Assembly (NCBI GenBank): GCA_027484425.1
Contig: JAIXSZ010000062.1
Location: 1-46,599, forward strand
Origin: Sphingobacteriales bacterium
GTDB taxonomy: Bacteria > Bacteroidota > Bacteroidia > Chitinophagales > Chitinophagaceae
Length of the DNA stretch: 46,599 nucleotides
Reading direction: 5' to 3'
Positions 1 through 8,321 of the stretch are shown here, in pieces; position 1 is the first letter of the stretch; each line of letters opens with the position of its first letter. Under the pieces are notes generated by a model, which was not told the DNA's origin, did not search any database, and saw nothing but the letters and a program-made list of their open reading frames with translations. A program made the position numbers and the translations under genes.

Positions 1-765
1 GCTGTTGTAGTAGCAGTAGTTGAACCGCAAGCGTTGGTAGCAGTAAGTGTGTAGATGCCTGCACTTGCCGTGGTTACAGCAAAAGCTGCTGGGTTTTGTG
101 AAGTAGAGGTAAACCCGTTAGGACCAGACCAAGCGTAAGTTAAAGCGCCAGTGCTGCTTGTTGCAGCGCTAGTCAATGTGAGGTTAGCACCGCTGCACAA
201 TGTAGTAGGAGTTGCAGTAGCTGATACTGCACTAGGAACCTCGTTAACTGTTACTGCAGTAGTAGTTGCAGCAGTTGAACCGCAGGCGTTAGTAGCAGTA
301 ACTGTATATATACCTGCGTTTGCAGTAGTTACAGCAAAAGCTGCAGGATTTTGTGAAGTAGAGGTAAACCCGTTAGGACCAGACCAAGCGTAAGTTACAG
401 CGCCAGTGCTGCTAGTTGCAGCGCTAGTCAATGTCAGATTAGCACCGCTACACAGTGTATTAGGAGTTGCTGTAGCAGATACCGCACTAGGAGCAACATT
501 TACTGTTACCGCTGTTGTAGTTGCAGTAGTTGAACCGCAAGCGTTGGTAGCAGTAAGTGTGTAGATGCCTGCACTTGCCGTGGTTACAGCAAAAGCTGCT
601 GGGTTTTGTGAAGTAGAGGTAAACCCGTTAGGACCTGACCAAGCGTAAGTTACAGCGCCAGTGCTGCTTGTTGCAGCGCTAGTCAATGTGAGGTTAGCAC
701 CGCTGCACAATGTAGTAGGAGTTGCAGTAGCTGATACTGCACTAGGAACAGCGTTAACTGTAACT
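1..765 (-). repeat. Three tandem 255-bp repeats inside the adhesin gene
   Basis: Units begin at 1, 256 and 511, exactly 255 bp apart (85 codons, in frame). Units at 1 and 511 are almost base-identical over long stretches; the middle copy differs at scattered third positions. The array continues past the left edge. Such homogeneity suggests recent duplication or gene conversion and makes copy number prone to change and to assembly collapse. Confidence 0.9.
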
Positions 766-2966
766 ACCTGCGTTGCGAAATCAGTACCACAGGTATTTGT
801 AACGACATATGATATAGTTGAAGTGCCTTGACTGACGCCAGAAACCACTCCGCCAGTGCCTATTGTAGCTATTGCATTGTCGGAGCTGGTCCAAACACCA
901 CTTGGTTGAGTGCTAGTTAGCGTAGTAGTAGCAGAAGGACAAACTGTAGCTGTGCCAGAAATAGTGCCCGCCTCAGTTGTTGCATTCACAGTAATTACTA
1001 AGGAAGTAGCGGCAGAACCACAGCTGTTAGAAGTAGCATATGAAATAGTTGTAGTTCCTGCAGCTAATGCGGTAAAATCACCGTCAGCATTAATAGTACC
1101 AGTAGCAACATTACTACTATTCCAGGTGCCAATGTCGCCTGTTGTAGCATAGGTGGTTAGCTCATCTTCACATAATGTTGAAGGGCCCGTTATGGTACCT
1201 GCATCGGGTAAAGGACTCACCGAAACGTTGATGGTAGCAAAGCAAATATTATTAGAGTAGCTAATGGTTGTATTTCCTTCTGAAATACCAGTAACTACGC
1301 CTGTGCTAGAATTTACAGTGCCTATTGCGTTGTTACTGCTGCTCCAAATGCCACCTGAAACGCTATTTGACAATGTAGTATTATTTGAAGCACAAACAGT
1401 AGTTGTGCCTGTTATTGCTGCAGGTTGATTGTTAACTGTAAGAACTTTAGTAACATTCGTACCGCATCCGGTATTGTATGTGATAGTGGTAGTTCCTGCT
1501 GTTAGTGGTGAGATAATGCCAGAAGTAGCATTGATAGTAGCTACACCCGGTGTGCTACTACTCCAAGTCCCGTTTGTGATTGAGTTGCTGAAACTAAGGT
1601 TAGTGCCTGTACATGCGTTGTTGTCACCAGAGATCGCAGATGGAGTGGAGGAAACAGTAACTGTTCTGATAGCAGAGCAGGCGCCGTTGTTGTAAGAAAT
1701 TGTGGCAGTACCTGAAGAAGCACCAGTGACAATACCTGACGAATTTACGCTAGCAATTGTATTGTTTGAACTGCTCCATGTGCCACCGGCTACCGAATTA
1801 CTAAGTGTTGTTGTGTTGCCGGAGCAAACAAAAGCGGTACCAGTGATGGCAGCAGCACCAGCATTGACGGTAAGTACTTGGGTAGCTGCTGTGCCACATC
1901 CTGTACTATAAGTAATTCTTGTAGTACCTGCACTAACCGTGTTAATAGAACCATTATTTGAAATGATAGTAGCAACACCAGTGTTACTACTACTCCATGT
2001 ACCAAATGGGACCGTGTTGCTGTATGTTAGTGAGTATCCATTACAAGTAGATGCACTTCCAGATATAGCAGCAGGAGTGGTAGTAACAGTTACCACTTTT
2101 GTAGCCACTACAGTTGCACATCCGCTTCTGTTGTAAGATATAGTAGCTGTGCCGCTTGAAGCGCCCACCACAGTTCCAGCGAGTAATACTGTGGCAACGG
2201 CACCATTAGAGCTACTCCAGGTGCCACCAGAAGTAGCGTTACTGAGAGCAGTAGATGAGCCAACGCAAATATTACTTGTACCTCCAGTTATGGCAGATAC
2301 GGTAGGTGTAGCACTTACTGTTACTATCAATGTTGTTCTACTACCACAAGCAGCTCTGTAAGAAATTGTGGTAGTGCCGGAGGCAACACCAGATACTATA
2401 CCTGTAGTAAGACCTATAGAAGCTACGCTAGTAGAAGAGCTACGCCATGTACCACCGGCTGTGGTATTAGTAAGTGTAGTAGTACTGCCTACACATACAG
2501 TGTTGCTGCCACCGATAGCGGCAGGAGCGGCTCCTACTGTTACTGAAGTAACTGGACTAGTAAGTGAACCGCTAGTGTTGCAAGAGCCTGCACCTGTCCA
2601 TGTGATGATGCAGTAATAGTAAAATACTCCTACAGTAGTAGTGGGGGGCAAATAGTTGATGCTCACTGTGCTGAGAATACCAGTTGTAGTGTTAGTGGTG
2701 CTAACTATAGTGCCGCCAGATGTGCTATTAACTGTATTTCTATACCAGTTGATAGTTATTGCTCTTCCTGTACTAGTACCTGAACCTGTGTTACAAGTTC
2801 GATATCTGAATCGTATGTTGGCGGCTGTAGCTCCTTGGCAGTAAGTTGTAGCAGCAGAAATATCGCGAACTGTATTTGGAGCATATATTCGTTGCGCGAT
2901 AGATTCGCTAGAAATAGCTGATAGGAGGATGGTAATAAAAGAAACTATTAATTTGAAGTTTTTCAT
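1..2966 (-). CDS. Giant secreted Ig-like repeat adhesin, 5' part only (runs off the window)
   Basis: An open frame reads from an ATG at 2966 to the left edge without a stop (about 988 codons), so the C-terminus is missing. Residues 1-24 form a signal peptide ending SIAQ. A Cys-containing N-terminal domain (about 25-125) is followed by eight bacterial Ig-like (BIg2-type) units of 70-80 residues. Each has the pattern ITG..VC....TLSNS..GGTWSSSN..IATV...G.V.G...GTTTISY and usually two or more Cys, suggesting one disulfide per unit. From about residue 733 the units change to an 85-residue PKD/Ig-like type (TLCSGANLTLTSAA, YAWSGPNGF) that is nearly identical from copy to copy. Known proteins of this build are very long cell-surface adhesins, usually exported by T9SS; the sorting domain would lie outside the window. 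It starts 49 bp after the receiver gene 3016-3402 on the same strand, so co-transcription is likely. Adhesion is inferred from architecture. Confidence 0.88.
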   Translation of the reverse strand, partial: MKNFKLIVSFITILLSAISSESIAQRIYAPNTVRDISAATTYCQGATAANIRFRYRTCNTGSGTSTGRAITINWYRNTVNSTSGGTIVSTTNTTTGILSTVSINYLPPTTTVGVFYYYCIITWTGAGSCNTSGSLTSPVTSVTVGAAPAAIGGSNTVCVGSTTTLTNTTAGGTWRSSSTSVASIGLTTGIVSGVASGTTTISYRAACGSRTTLIVTVSATPTVSAITGGTSNICVGSSTALSNATSGGTWSSSNGAVATVLLAGTVVGASSGTATISYNRSGCATVVATKVVTVTTTPAAISGSASTCNGYSLTYSNTVPFGTWSSSNTGVATIISNNGSINTVSAGTTRITYSTGCGTAATQVLTVNAGAAAITGTAFVCSGNTTTLSNSVAGGTWSSSNNTIASVNSSGIVTGASSGTATISYNNGACSAIRTVTVSSTPSAISGDNNACTGTNLSFSNSITNGTWSSSTPGVATINATSGIISPLTAGTTTITYNTGCGTNVTKVLTVNNQPAAITGTTTVCASNNTTLSNSVSGGIWSSSNNAIGTVNSSTGVVTGISEGNTTISYSNNICFATINVSVSPLPDAGTITGPSTLCEDELTTYATTGDIGTWNSSNVATGTINADGDFTALAAGTTTISYATSNSCGSAATSLVITVNATTEAGTISGTATVCPSATTTLTSTQPSGVWTSSDNAIATIGTGGVVSGVSQGTSTISYVVTNTCGTDFATQVVTVNAVPSAVSATATPTTLCSGANLTLTSAATSSTGAVTYAWSGPNGFTSTSQNPAAFAVTTASAGIYTLTATNACGSTTATTTAVTVNVAPSAVSATATPNTLCSGANLTLTSAATSSTGAVTYAWSGPNGFTSTSQNPAAFAVTTANAGIYTVTATNACGSTAATTTAVTVNEVPSAVSATATPTTLCSGANLTLTSAATSSTGALTYAWSGPNGFTSTSQNPAAFAVTTASAGIYTLTATNACGSTTATTT

Positions 2967-3015
2967 TGTACTGTATGTTGTATTATTATGTAATTGTTTT
3001 GTTTGTTGATTTGAT

Positions 3016-3402
3016 TTAGATTGTAACTGCTGGAGCTATTTTGGATGTTTCGAAACTTATCATTTCAAGATCATTTTCATTTTTTGTTATGTAGCACATT
3101 GCTCCGTTTTTTATTGCATCATTTGCTATGTTGTTATCTTTTCTTGCTGATATCATCATGAGATGAGTTGCTGGATTGGTTGATTTTATTTTTTGCAGCA
3201 CATCCATACCGTTGATGTCTCCCATGTCATAATCGAGTAAGATGAGGTCTGGAGATAAGTTCATATTTAGTAAACAAGATTCTCCGTCTTCAAACAGGTA
3301 TATGTTGGTGAAACCTAGATTGATTAAGTGTTGTTTGTATAATTGTCTGCAAAAACGATTATCGTCAACTATAAACACCTTTAATTGATTTCTGCTTTTC
3401 AC
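3016..3402 (-). CDS. Stand-alone CheY-like receiver protein (copy 1)
   Basis: 128 residues forming a single response-regulator receiver domain with no output domain. The acidic pocket is D13-D14, the phospho-acceptor is D57 (LILLDYD), followed by S85 (MISA) and K107 (ITKN), so all catalytic positions are present. It is the first gene reading towards the giant adhesin (2966) and is divergent from the sigma54 activator at 3627. It resembles the receiver protein at 30748, which has the same place in the second module (shared pattern VFxVDD....LYKQ.L.N.GF; both have D57). It probably takes phosphate from the HPt domain of the neighbouring hybrid kinase, acting as phosphate sink, competitor or protein-interaction output; that role is inference. 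Predicted +1 is about 13 nt before its ATG. Confidence 0.9.
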   Translation of the reverse strand: MKSRNQLKVFIVDDNRFCRQLYKQHLINLGFTNIYLFEDGESCLLNMNLSPDLILLDYDMGDINGMDVLQKIKSTNPATHLMMISARKDNNIANDAIKNGAMCYITKNENDLEMISFETSKIAPAVTI

Positions 3403-3425
3403 TTTTGTTGATTTTACACAACAAT

Positions 3426-3441
3426 ATCAATCGGTGTGCCA
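3426..3441 (-). promoter_or_regulatory. Sigma54-like -24/-12 promoter for receiver gene 3402 and the adhesin
   Basis: On the minus strand the sequence is TGGCAC-ACCGA-TTGATA. The GG and the -12 dinucleotide are separated by 10 nt as in sigma54 promoters, but the -12 pair is GA rather than GC. Predicted +1 is near 3415, giving a 13-nt leader. Spacing and neighbouring elements match the 30708 promoter. Confidence 0.55.
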
Positions 3442-3446
3442 ATAAT

Positions 3447-3466
3447 ATAAATAATTGAAAATCAAT
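3447..3466 (-). promoter_or_regulatory. Conserved 20-bp AT-rich element upstream of the -24 box (copy 1)
   Basis: The minus strand reads ATTGATTTTCAATTATTTAT. It is identical over all 20 bases to 30683-30702, and in both places it ends exactly 5 bp before TGGCAC. Its first 13 bases are an inverted repeat (ATTGA-TTT-TCAAT). It may be a bending or architectural protein site or a UP-like element; function unknown. Confidence 0.65.
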
Positions 3467-3495
3467 ACATTATGAGTTGTAGGAAAATTTATGTA

Positions 3496-3530
3496 ATCCA
3501 GTAAATGGAATAATTTTCCAGTAAGTGGAA
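3496..3530. promoter_or_regulatory. Tandem enhancer-like sites for the copy 1 activator
   Basis: Two copies, 20 bp apart (two helical turns): ATCCA-GTAAA-TGGAA (3496-3510) and TTCCA-GTAAG-TGGAA (3516-3530). The second is a perfect 5-bp inverted repeat around a 5-bp spacer. Their centres (3503 and 3523) lie about 88 and 108 bp upstream of the predicted +1 at 3415, the usual place for NtrC-type activator sites. Confidence 0.6.
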
Positions 3531-3598
3531 TATCGGTAGTTTTGCCTACTGTTTTTTTCTTGTTTTCTTCTTTTTTAGCAATTATTAGATGTAATCGT

Positions 3599-3606
3599 TA
3601 TCTTTG
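3599..3606 (+). promoter_or_regulatory. Possible Bacteroidota housekeeping -7 box for the activator gene 3627
   Basis: TATCTTTG fits the Bacteroidota primary sigma factor -7 consensus TAnnTTTG and lies 20 bp before the ATG of 3627. No convincing TTTG -33 box was seen at the right distance; the upstream region is T-rich. It would place the start of transcription just ahead of the operator at 3618-3632. Confidence 0.35.
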
Positions 3607-3617
3607 GTAGATAATTA

Positions 3618-3632
3618 TTCCATATTATGGAA
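3618..3632. promoter_or_regulatory. Operator-like palindrome over the activator start codon
   Basis: TTCCA-TATTA-TGGAA is a perfect palindrome around one central base, with the same TTCCA-N5-TGGAA form as the site at 3516-3530. It covers the ATG (3627-3629) of the sigma54 activator gene, which suggests negative autoregulation by its own product. Confidence 0.55.
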
Positions 3633-4979
3633 CAGTTCAGGATATTTGTGGTAGAAGATGATCCATGGTATGGTCAGATATTGGCATATCATTTATCATT
3701 GAATCCGGATCATGTAATACATAGGTACATTACTGGTAAAGAATGTTTGACGAATTTATCCTTACAACCAGATCTAATAAGCATAGATTATTCACTACCT
3801 GATATGAATGGGAGTGAGTTGTTAAAAGCTATTAAATCTTATGATAACGAAGTGCCCGTTGTTGTGATAAGTGCACAAGAGGATATCAATACAGCGCTTA
3901 AGTTGATAAAAATGGGTGCGAGTGACTATTTTGTAAAAGACGACAGCACTAAAGATCTTTTGTGGAATGCTGTAAATCATGCAAAGGAAAAGCGATCACT
4001 TAAATCTGAATTAGCTACACTGAAGCAAGAATTGGTTGGTAAGTATGATTTTGGTAAAGCTATTATAGGCAATAGCGAGCCTATGAGGAATATTTTTGGG
4101 CTACTGGAAAAGGCAGTAAAGACTAATATAAACGTTTATATAACAGGTGAGACTGGATCGGGAAAGGAGGTAGTAGCAAAAGCAATACATTACAATTCTA
4201 ACCGAAATAAAAAACCATTTGTAGCAGTAAATATGGCAGCTATTCCCAAAGAACTCATAGAAAGTGAATTGTTTGGGCATGAAAAAGGAGCATTTACTGG
4301 AGCGTTGACTAGGAAAACAGGAAAATTTGAAGAAGCGGACAAGGGGACATTGTTTCTTGATGAGATCGCAGAATTAGATTTGAGTGTACAAAGTAAATTA
4401 CTAAGAGTATTGCAAGAGCGAGAGTTGTCTAGGGTAGGAGGAAATGATAGAATAAAGTTAGATGTGAGGTTAATAGTGGCAACACACAAAAACTTACCAG
4501 ATGAAGTGAAAGCGGGTAGGTTCAGAGAGGACTTGTATTACAGAATAATGGGTTTGCCGATAGTACTTCCATCGTTGAAAGAGAGGGGGAATGATATATT
4601 GTTGTTAGCAAAGCACTTTTTGGATGAGTTTTGTAAGGTTAATAAAATGTCGGCTATAAAAGTGACAAAGGCGGCAAAAGATAAATTGTTGAAATATCAT
4701 TATCCTGGTAATGTAAGGGAACTTAAATCAGTTATAGAACTAGCAGCAGTAATGTGTAATAATAATGAAATGACTGAAGAGGATATTTTCTTGAACTCGG
4801 GTAGTTCTTCAGTATCGTTTGTAACGGGTGATAAAACTTTGGACCAATACATTTCTGAAATTATTGAATATCATTTGGCACAAAACAATAATAATGTGGT
4901 TTTGACGGCTAAAAAGTTGGGAATTGGAAAATCTACTATTTACAACATGCTAAAAGAAAAAGACTTACAAAAAAAATAA
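3627..4979 (+). CDS. NtrC-family sigma54-dependent response regulator (copy 1)
   Basis: 450 residues with three standard parts: receiver domain (about 1-120, phospho-acceptor D54 in SIDYSLPD), AAA+ sigma54-interaction domain and C-terminal Fis-type helix-turn-helix. Visible motifs are Walker A GETGSGKE (174-181), the sigma54-contacting GAFTGA loop (221-226), Walker B LFLDE (242-246) and recognition helix GKSTIYNML (434-442). All are intact, so it should be an active enhancer-binding protein. It sits 6 bp ahead of a hybrid kinase (4986), evidently its partner, and is divergent from receiver gene 3402. It is a clear paralogue of 29181-30539. The recognition helices differ at residue 440 (Asn here, Arg there), matching the slightly different half-sites TTCCA and TTCCC in the two intergenic regions. 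Confidence 0.95.
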   Translation: MEQFRIFVVEDDPWYGQILAYHLSLNPDHVIHRYITGKECLTNLSLQPDLISIDYSLPDMNGSELLKAIKSYDNEVPVVVISAQEDINTALKLIKMGASDYFVKDDSTKDLLWNAVNHAKEKRSLKSELATLKQELVGKYDFGKAIIGNSEPMRNIFGLLEKAVKTNINVYITGETGSGKEVVAKAIHYNSNRNKKPFVAVNMAAIPKELIESELFGHEKGAFTGALTRKTGKFEEADKGTLFLDEIAELDLSVQSKLLRVLQERELSRVGGNDRIKLDVRLIVATHKNLPDEVKAGRFREDLYYRIMGLPIVLPSLKERGNDILLLAKHFLDEFCKVNKMSAIKVTKAAKDKLLKYHYPGNVRELKSVIELAAVMCNNNEMTEEDIFLNSGSSSVSFVTGDKTLDQYISEIIEYHLAQNNNNVVLTAKKLGIGKSTIYNMLKEKDLQKK

Positions 4980-4985
4980 GTAGTT

Positions 4986-7900
4986 ATGCCTGTAAATCAA
5001 CTTTTAGATCAGCTAGATAACGAGCGAAAAGCCAGAATTGAAGCTGTAAACCGGGTTATTGAGCTTGAAGCTAAGTTGCAGAAACTGGAAAGTAAGCACC
5101 AAAAACTTATGGCAGTATCTGATAGATCAAGTAATCTATCCGAATTATCTAGTATGTTCAATAGCATTGGTTATGGATTTCTTTGTTTGGATTCTGATGG
5201 AGGAATTAAAATTCGGAATGGTGTTTTTGGGAAACAATTTGGATTTGATGAATATTTGGTTGACAATAACATAGCTAATTTTTTTGTTCAAATCGGGTTG
5301 CCTCCAAATGGATACAACAAATTGGTTAGCGAAAGTGAAAAGGTGGTAGATCGTATTGTTTCATTCAATCAACTGTTTTATAAAATAATTTCAATTCCAA
5401 TAAAGGGTGAATTGGATGATTATGTTGTTTTGTTGTTTGTGGATATAACTAATGAACAAAAAGAAAAAAAGGATGTAGAACAAAGAAAAAGGTTTCTGGA
5501 GCATATTTTGAATAATATTCCTGGTGATATTGTAGCTTTTGATGCTGAGCATAGGTACTTATATATCAATCCAGTTGCTGTAAAAAATTCCGAAATTCGG
5601 AATTGGTTGGTAGGCAAAACAGATGTTGAATATTGTAAAAGATATAATAGGCCAATAAGTATAGCTGAAGAAAGAGGTGTAATATTTAATAAGGTAAAGG
5701 ATGCTAAATCTCCTATTGAATGGGAGGAAAGGTTATTCTCTCCGAGTGGAATTGAGGAATATCATCTTCGCAAAATGTCACCTGTATTTAATGCTAAAGG
5801 TGAATTAGAACTAGTGATTGGATATGGTATTAACATAACAGAAAGGAAGCAAATAGAAGAGAAGATACTACTGGGAGAGAAAAAGTATCGTGATATATTT
5901 AATTTCAGTCAGGTATGGATATGTACTCACAAACTAGATGGGGAGTTGATATCTGTGAACCCATCAGCATGTAATTTGTTAGGCTTTTCGGAAGAAGAGT
6001 TAGTTGGTACTAATTTGCGGGACTTACTTCCCTTGGATGTAAGGAATAAGTTTGACGAAGAATATTTGCCAAAAGTTTCGGCAAAGGGTGCAGATGAAGG
6101 ATTGATGAGTATATTAAATAAAGAGGGTAAAAGTTATTATTTATTGTATCATAATTATCTCAAAGTCGAAAAGGGAGAATCGCCCTACATTATCGGATTT
6201 GCACAAAATATAACAGATAAAGTACTTGCTGAAAACGCACTAAAGCAGAGTGAAGAAAAGTACAGAAATATTATTGATAGCATGAACATGGGTATGCTAG
6301 AAATAAATATTAATGGTGAAATACAGTATGCTAATCAGCGTTTTTGTAATATGAGTGGTTATACTGTAGATGAGTTATTGACGAAGGATGCAACTGAATT
6401 GTTTTTTAGTAACTATAGTATTGGTATTAGCAATTCTAAGCGGAAAAAACATTTGTTAGCAAACAGGAATTATGAATTTGAAGTCAAGATTAAGAATGGA
6501 GATTTGAAGTGGTGGTTGGTTAGTTCGGCACCACTGTATCATGCGGATGGTAGTGTAAAGGGTACAGTTTCAATAAGCCTTGACATTACTAAACAGAAAA
6601 CTATGGAGGCGGAGATGCGCGATGCCATCAAACAAGCTGAAAAATCGGCTCATGCGAAGGAGATATTTCTGGCTAATATGAGTCATGAAATTAGAACTCC
6701 TATCAATGCAATAATGGGATTAGGCAAGTTGTTATCGAAGGGTTCCAATCTTGATGAAAAGCAATCATTTTATTTGTCATCTATCAGAAAAGCTTCAGAA
6801 AACTTACTTGTTATTATCGATGACATACTAGATGTGTCAAAGATTGAAGCAGGTGAAGTGACCTTAGAGATAATAGATGTGGATATTAATGAGATTATAG
6901 TGCAGGTAATAACAATGTTGCAGCCAAAGGCTGAAGAAAAGGGACTATTGTTGATTTCTGAGATTGATGAAAACATTGCAACATGTCTAATGGGTGATCC
7001 CTATCGTATCAATCAGGTTTTGATAAATATGGTGAACAATGCTATTAAGTTTACTGATAAGGGATTTATAAGATTGAGAGCCAAACTAGCAAACTCAACA
7101 GAAGATACGCAAGTAATAGTAATAACAGTGGAAGACACTGGAATGGGTATAGATGAGAAGTTTATAGATAAAATATTTAACAATTTTTCTCAAGAAGATG
7201 AAACTGTAGTAAGAAAATTTGGAGGAACAGGGCTGGGTATGAGTATTACCCGTCAGTTGATGGGATTGATGGGTGGCACCATAGACGTGAAAAGTAAGAA
7301 AAATATTGGCACAACAATTACTCTCACTTTTAATATGAAAGTAAGTAGTAGAAGAGTTATAGTGAAAAAGAAAGCATCAAAAAATGACACTAGTAATATT
7401 GCCAATGCAAATGTGTTGTTAGTAGAAGACAATGAACTGAATAGACTGTTAGCGTATACTATACTTACTCAATATGGTGCAATAGTAACTAATGCGGAAA
7501 ATGGTGCAGTTGCGATTGATTATCTGCGTAAACAAAAATTTGATATTGTACTTATGGATGTGCAGATGCCTGTTATGGATGGAATATCTGCTACTAGGAA
7601 GATAAGAGGGGAGTTGAACAGTGATGTGCCAATAATAGCGCTAACAGCGAATGCTATAAAGGGAAAAAAAGAAGAGTATATGCAGGCTGGTATGAATGAT
7701 TATTTAGCCAAGCCATATAATGAAGAGAAGATGATAGCTATAATAGCTAATTTATTATCAAAAAAACCAACAATGGGGGTGGAAGATGATAGTGTGCCTT
7801 TTACCAACGAATTGTCAATTACTAATACAGAGGAACCTCTATTTGACCTTAAAAAATTAATTCAAATAGCAGGTGACAATACTGATTTTATTTATCAGAT

Positions 7901-8174
7901 GCTTAAACTGTTTGTAAATGATGTGCCTGAAAGTATGAAGAAGATTAGTGAGGCCTATGAAAATAAAGATTTTAAGACCATCAAATATTTGGCACATAGG
8001 ATCAGACCATCACTTCAAAATATGAGTATCAATGCTATAAAGGACTACACATTGCAACTTGAGACCCTTGCAGCGGATAAACAAGCTGGGCAAGAAATGG
8101 AAGATTTGATACATAAAATGTCAAGTGTAATCAATAAGGTAACAGCAAAGATTAAAAGTGATTATAATGTGTAA
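4986..8174 (+). CDS. Multi-PAS hybrid sensor histidine kinase with receiver and HPt (copy 1)
   Basis: 1062 residues with no membrane segment, so probably cytoplasmic. Order: N-terminal coiled coil (1-45), four PAS domains (about 52-160, 168-290, 298-415, 420-537), HisKA with phospho-accepting H567 (SHEIRTP), HATPase (about 668-783, DTGMGI and GGTGLGMSI), receiver domain with D858 (LMDVQMP) and a C-terminal HPt with H1004 (AHRIRPS). It can therefore run the His-Asp-His relay internally and pass phosphate from H1004 to D54 of the activator at 3627 and possibly D57 of the receiver protein at 3402. From the second PAS onward it is a paralogue of 25036-28632, but it lacks that protein's HNOBA domain and has no H-NOX gene beside it, so its signal is probably different. 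The HPt motif departs from the usual AHxLKGSS form in both copies. Confidence 0.93.
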   Translation: MPVNQLLDQLDNERKARIEAVNRVIELEAKLQKLESKHQKLMAVSDRSSNLSELSSMFNSIGYGFLCLDSDGGIKIRNGVFGKQFGFDEYLVDNNIANFFVQIGLPPNGYNKLVSESEKVVDRIVSFNQLFYKIISIPIKGELDDYVVLLFVDITNEQKEKKDVEQRKRFLEHILNNIPGDIVAFDAEHRYLYINPVAVKNSEIRNWLVGKTDVEYCKRYNRPISIAEERGVIFNKVKDAKSPIEWEERLFSPSGIEEYHLRKMSPVFNAKGELELVIGYGINITERKQIEEKILLGEKKYRDIFNFSQVWICTHKLDGELISVNPSACNLLGFSEEELVGTNLRDLLPLDVRNKFDEEYLPKVSAKGADEGLMSILNKEGKSYYLLYHNYLKVEKGESPYIIGFAQNITDKVLAENALKQSEEKYRNIIDSMNMGMLEININGEIQYANQRFCNMSGYTVDELLTKDATELFFSNYSIGISNSKRKKHLLANRNYEFEVKIKNGDLKWWLVSSAPLYHADGSVKGTVSISLDITKQKTMEAEMRDAIKQAEKSAHAKEIFLANMSHEIRTPINAIMGLGKLLSKGSNLDEKQSFYLSSIRKASENLLVIIDDILDVSKIEAGEVTLEIIDVDINEIIVQVITMLQPKAEEKGLLLISEIDENIATCLMGDPYRINQVLINMVNNAIKFTDKGFIRLRAKLANSTEDTQVIVITVEDTGMGIDEKFIDKIFNNFSQEDETVVRKFGGTGLGMSITRQLMGLMGGTIDVKSKKNIGTTITLTFNMKVSSRRVIVKKKASKNDTSNIANANVLLVEDNELNRLLAYTILTQYGAIVTNAENGAVAIDYLRKQKFDIVLMDVQMPVMDGISATRKIRGELNSDVPIIALTANAIKGKKEEYMQAGMNDYLAKPYNEEKMIAIIANLLSKKPTMGVEDDSVPFTNELSITNTEEPLFDLKKLIQIAGDNTDFIYQMLKLFVNDVPESMKKISEAYENKDFKTIKYLAHRIRPSLQNMSINAIKDYTLQLETLAADKQAGQEMEDLIHKMSSVINKVTAKIKSDYNV

Positions 8175-8321
8175 AAGGCAAATGATAATTTACAGAATAG
8201 AATGTTGGTTAGTCATTTCATAAAAGATGAGAATGAACTGCCCAACAAAATCCATAACGTATCATACATTGAGGATGTTTGGTAGTTTTATTTACCCCAT
8301 AATAGGTGAAGAATGGGCTAA

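Noticed and set aside
1-765. CRISPR or intergenic satellite repeats
   Set aside because: The 255-bp units are in-frame coding repeats of the adhesin.
151-2844. Several plus-strand open frames of 60-90 codons rich in Val and Ala
   Set aside because: They are antisense shadows of the Ig-like adhesin on the minus strand, whose frame is continuous with a signal peptide and repeat structure.
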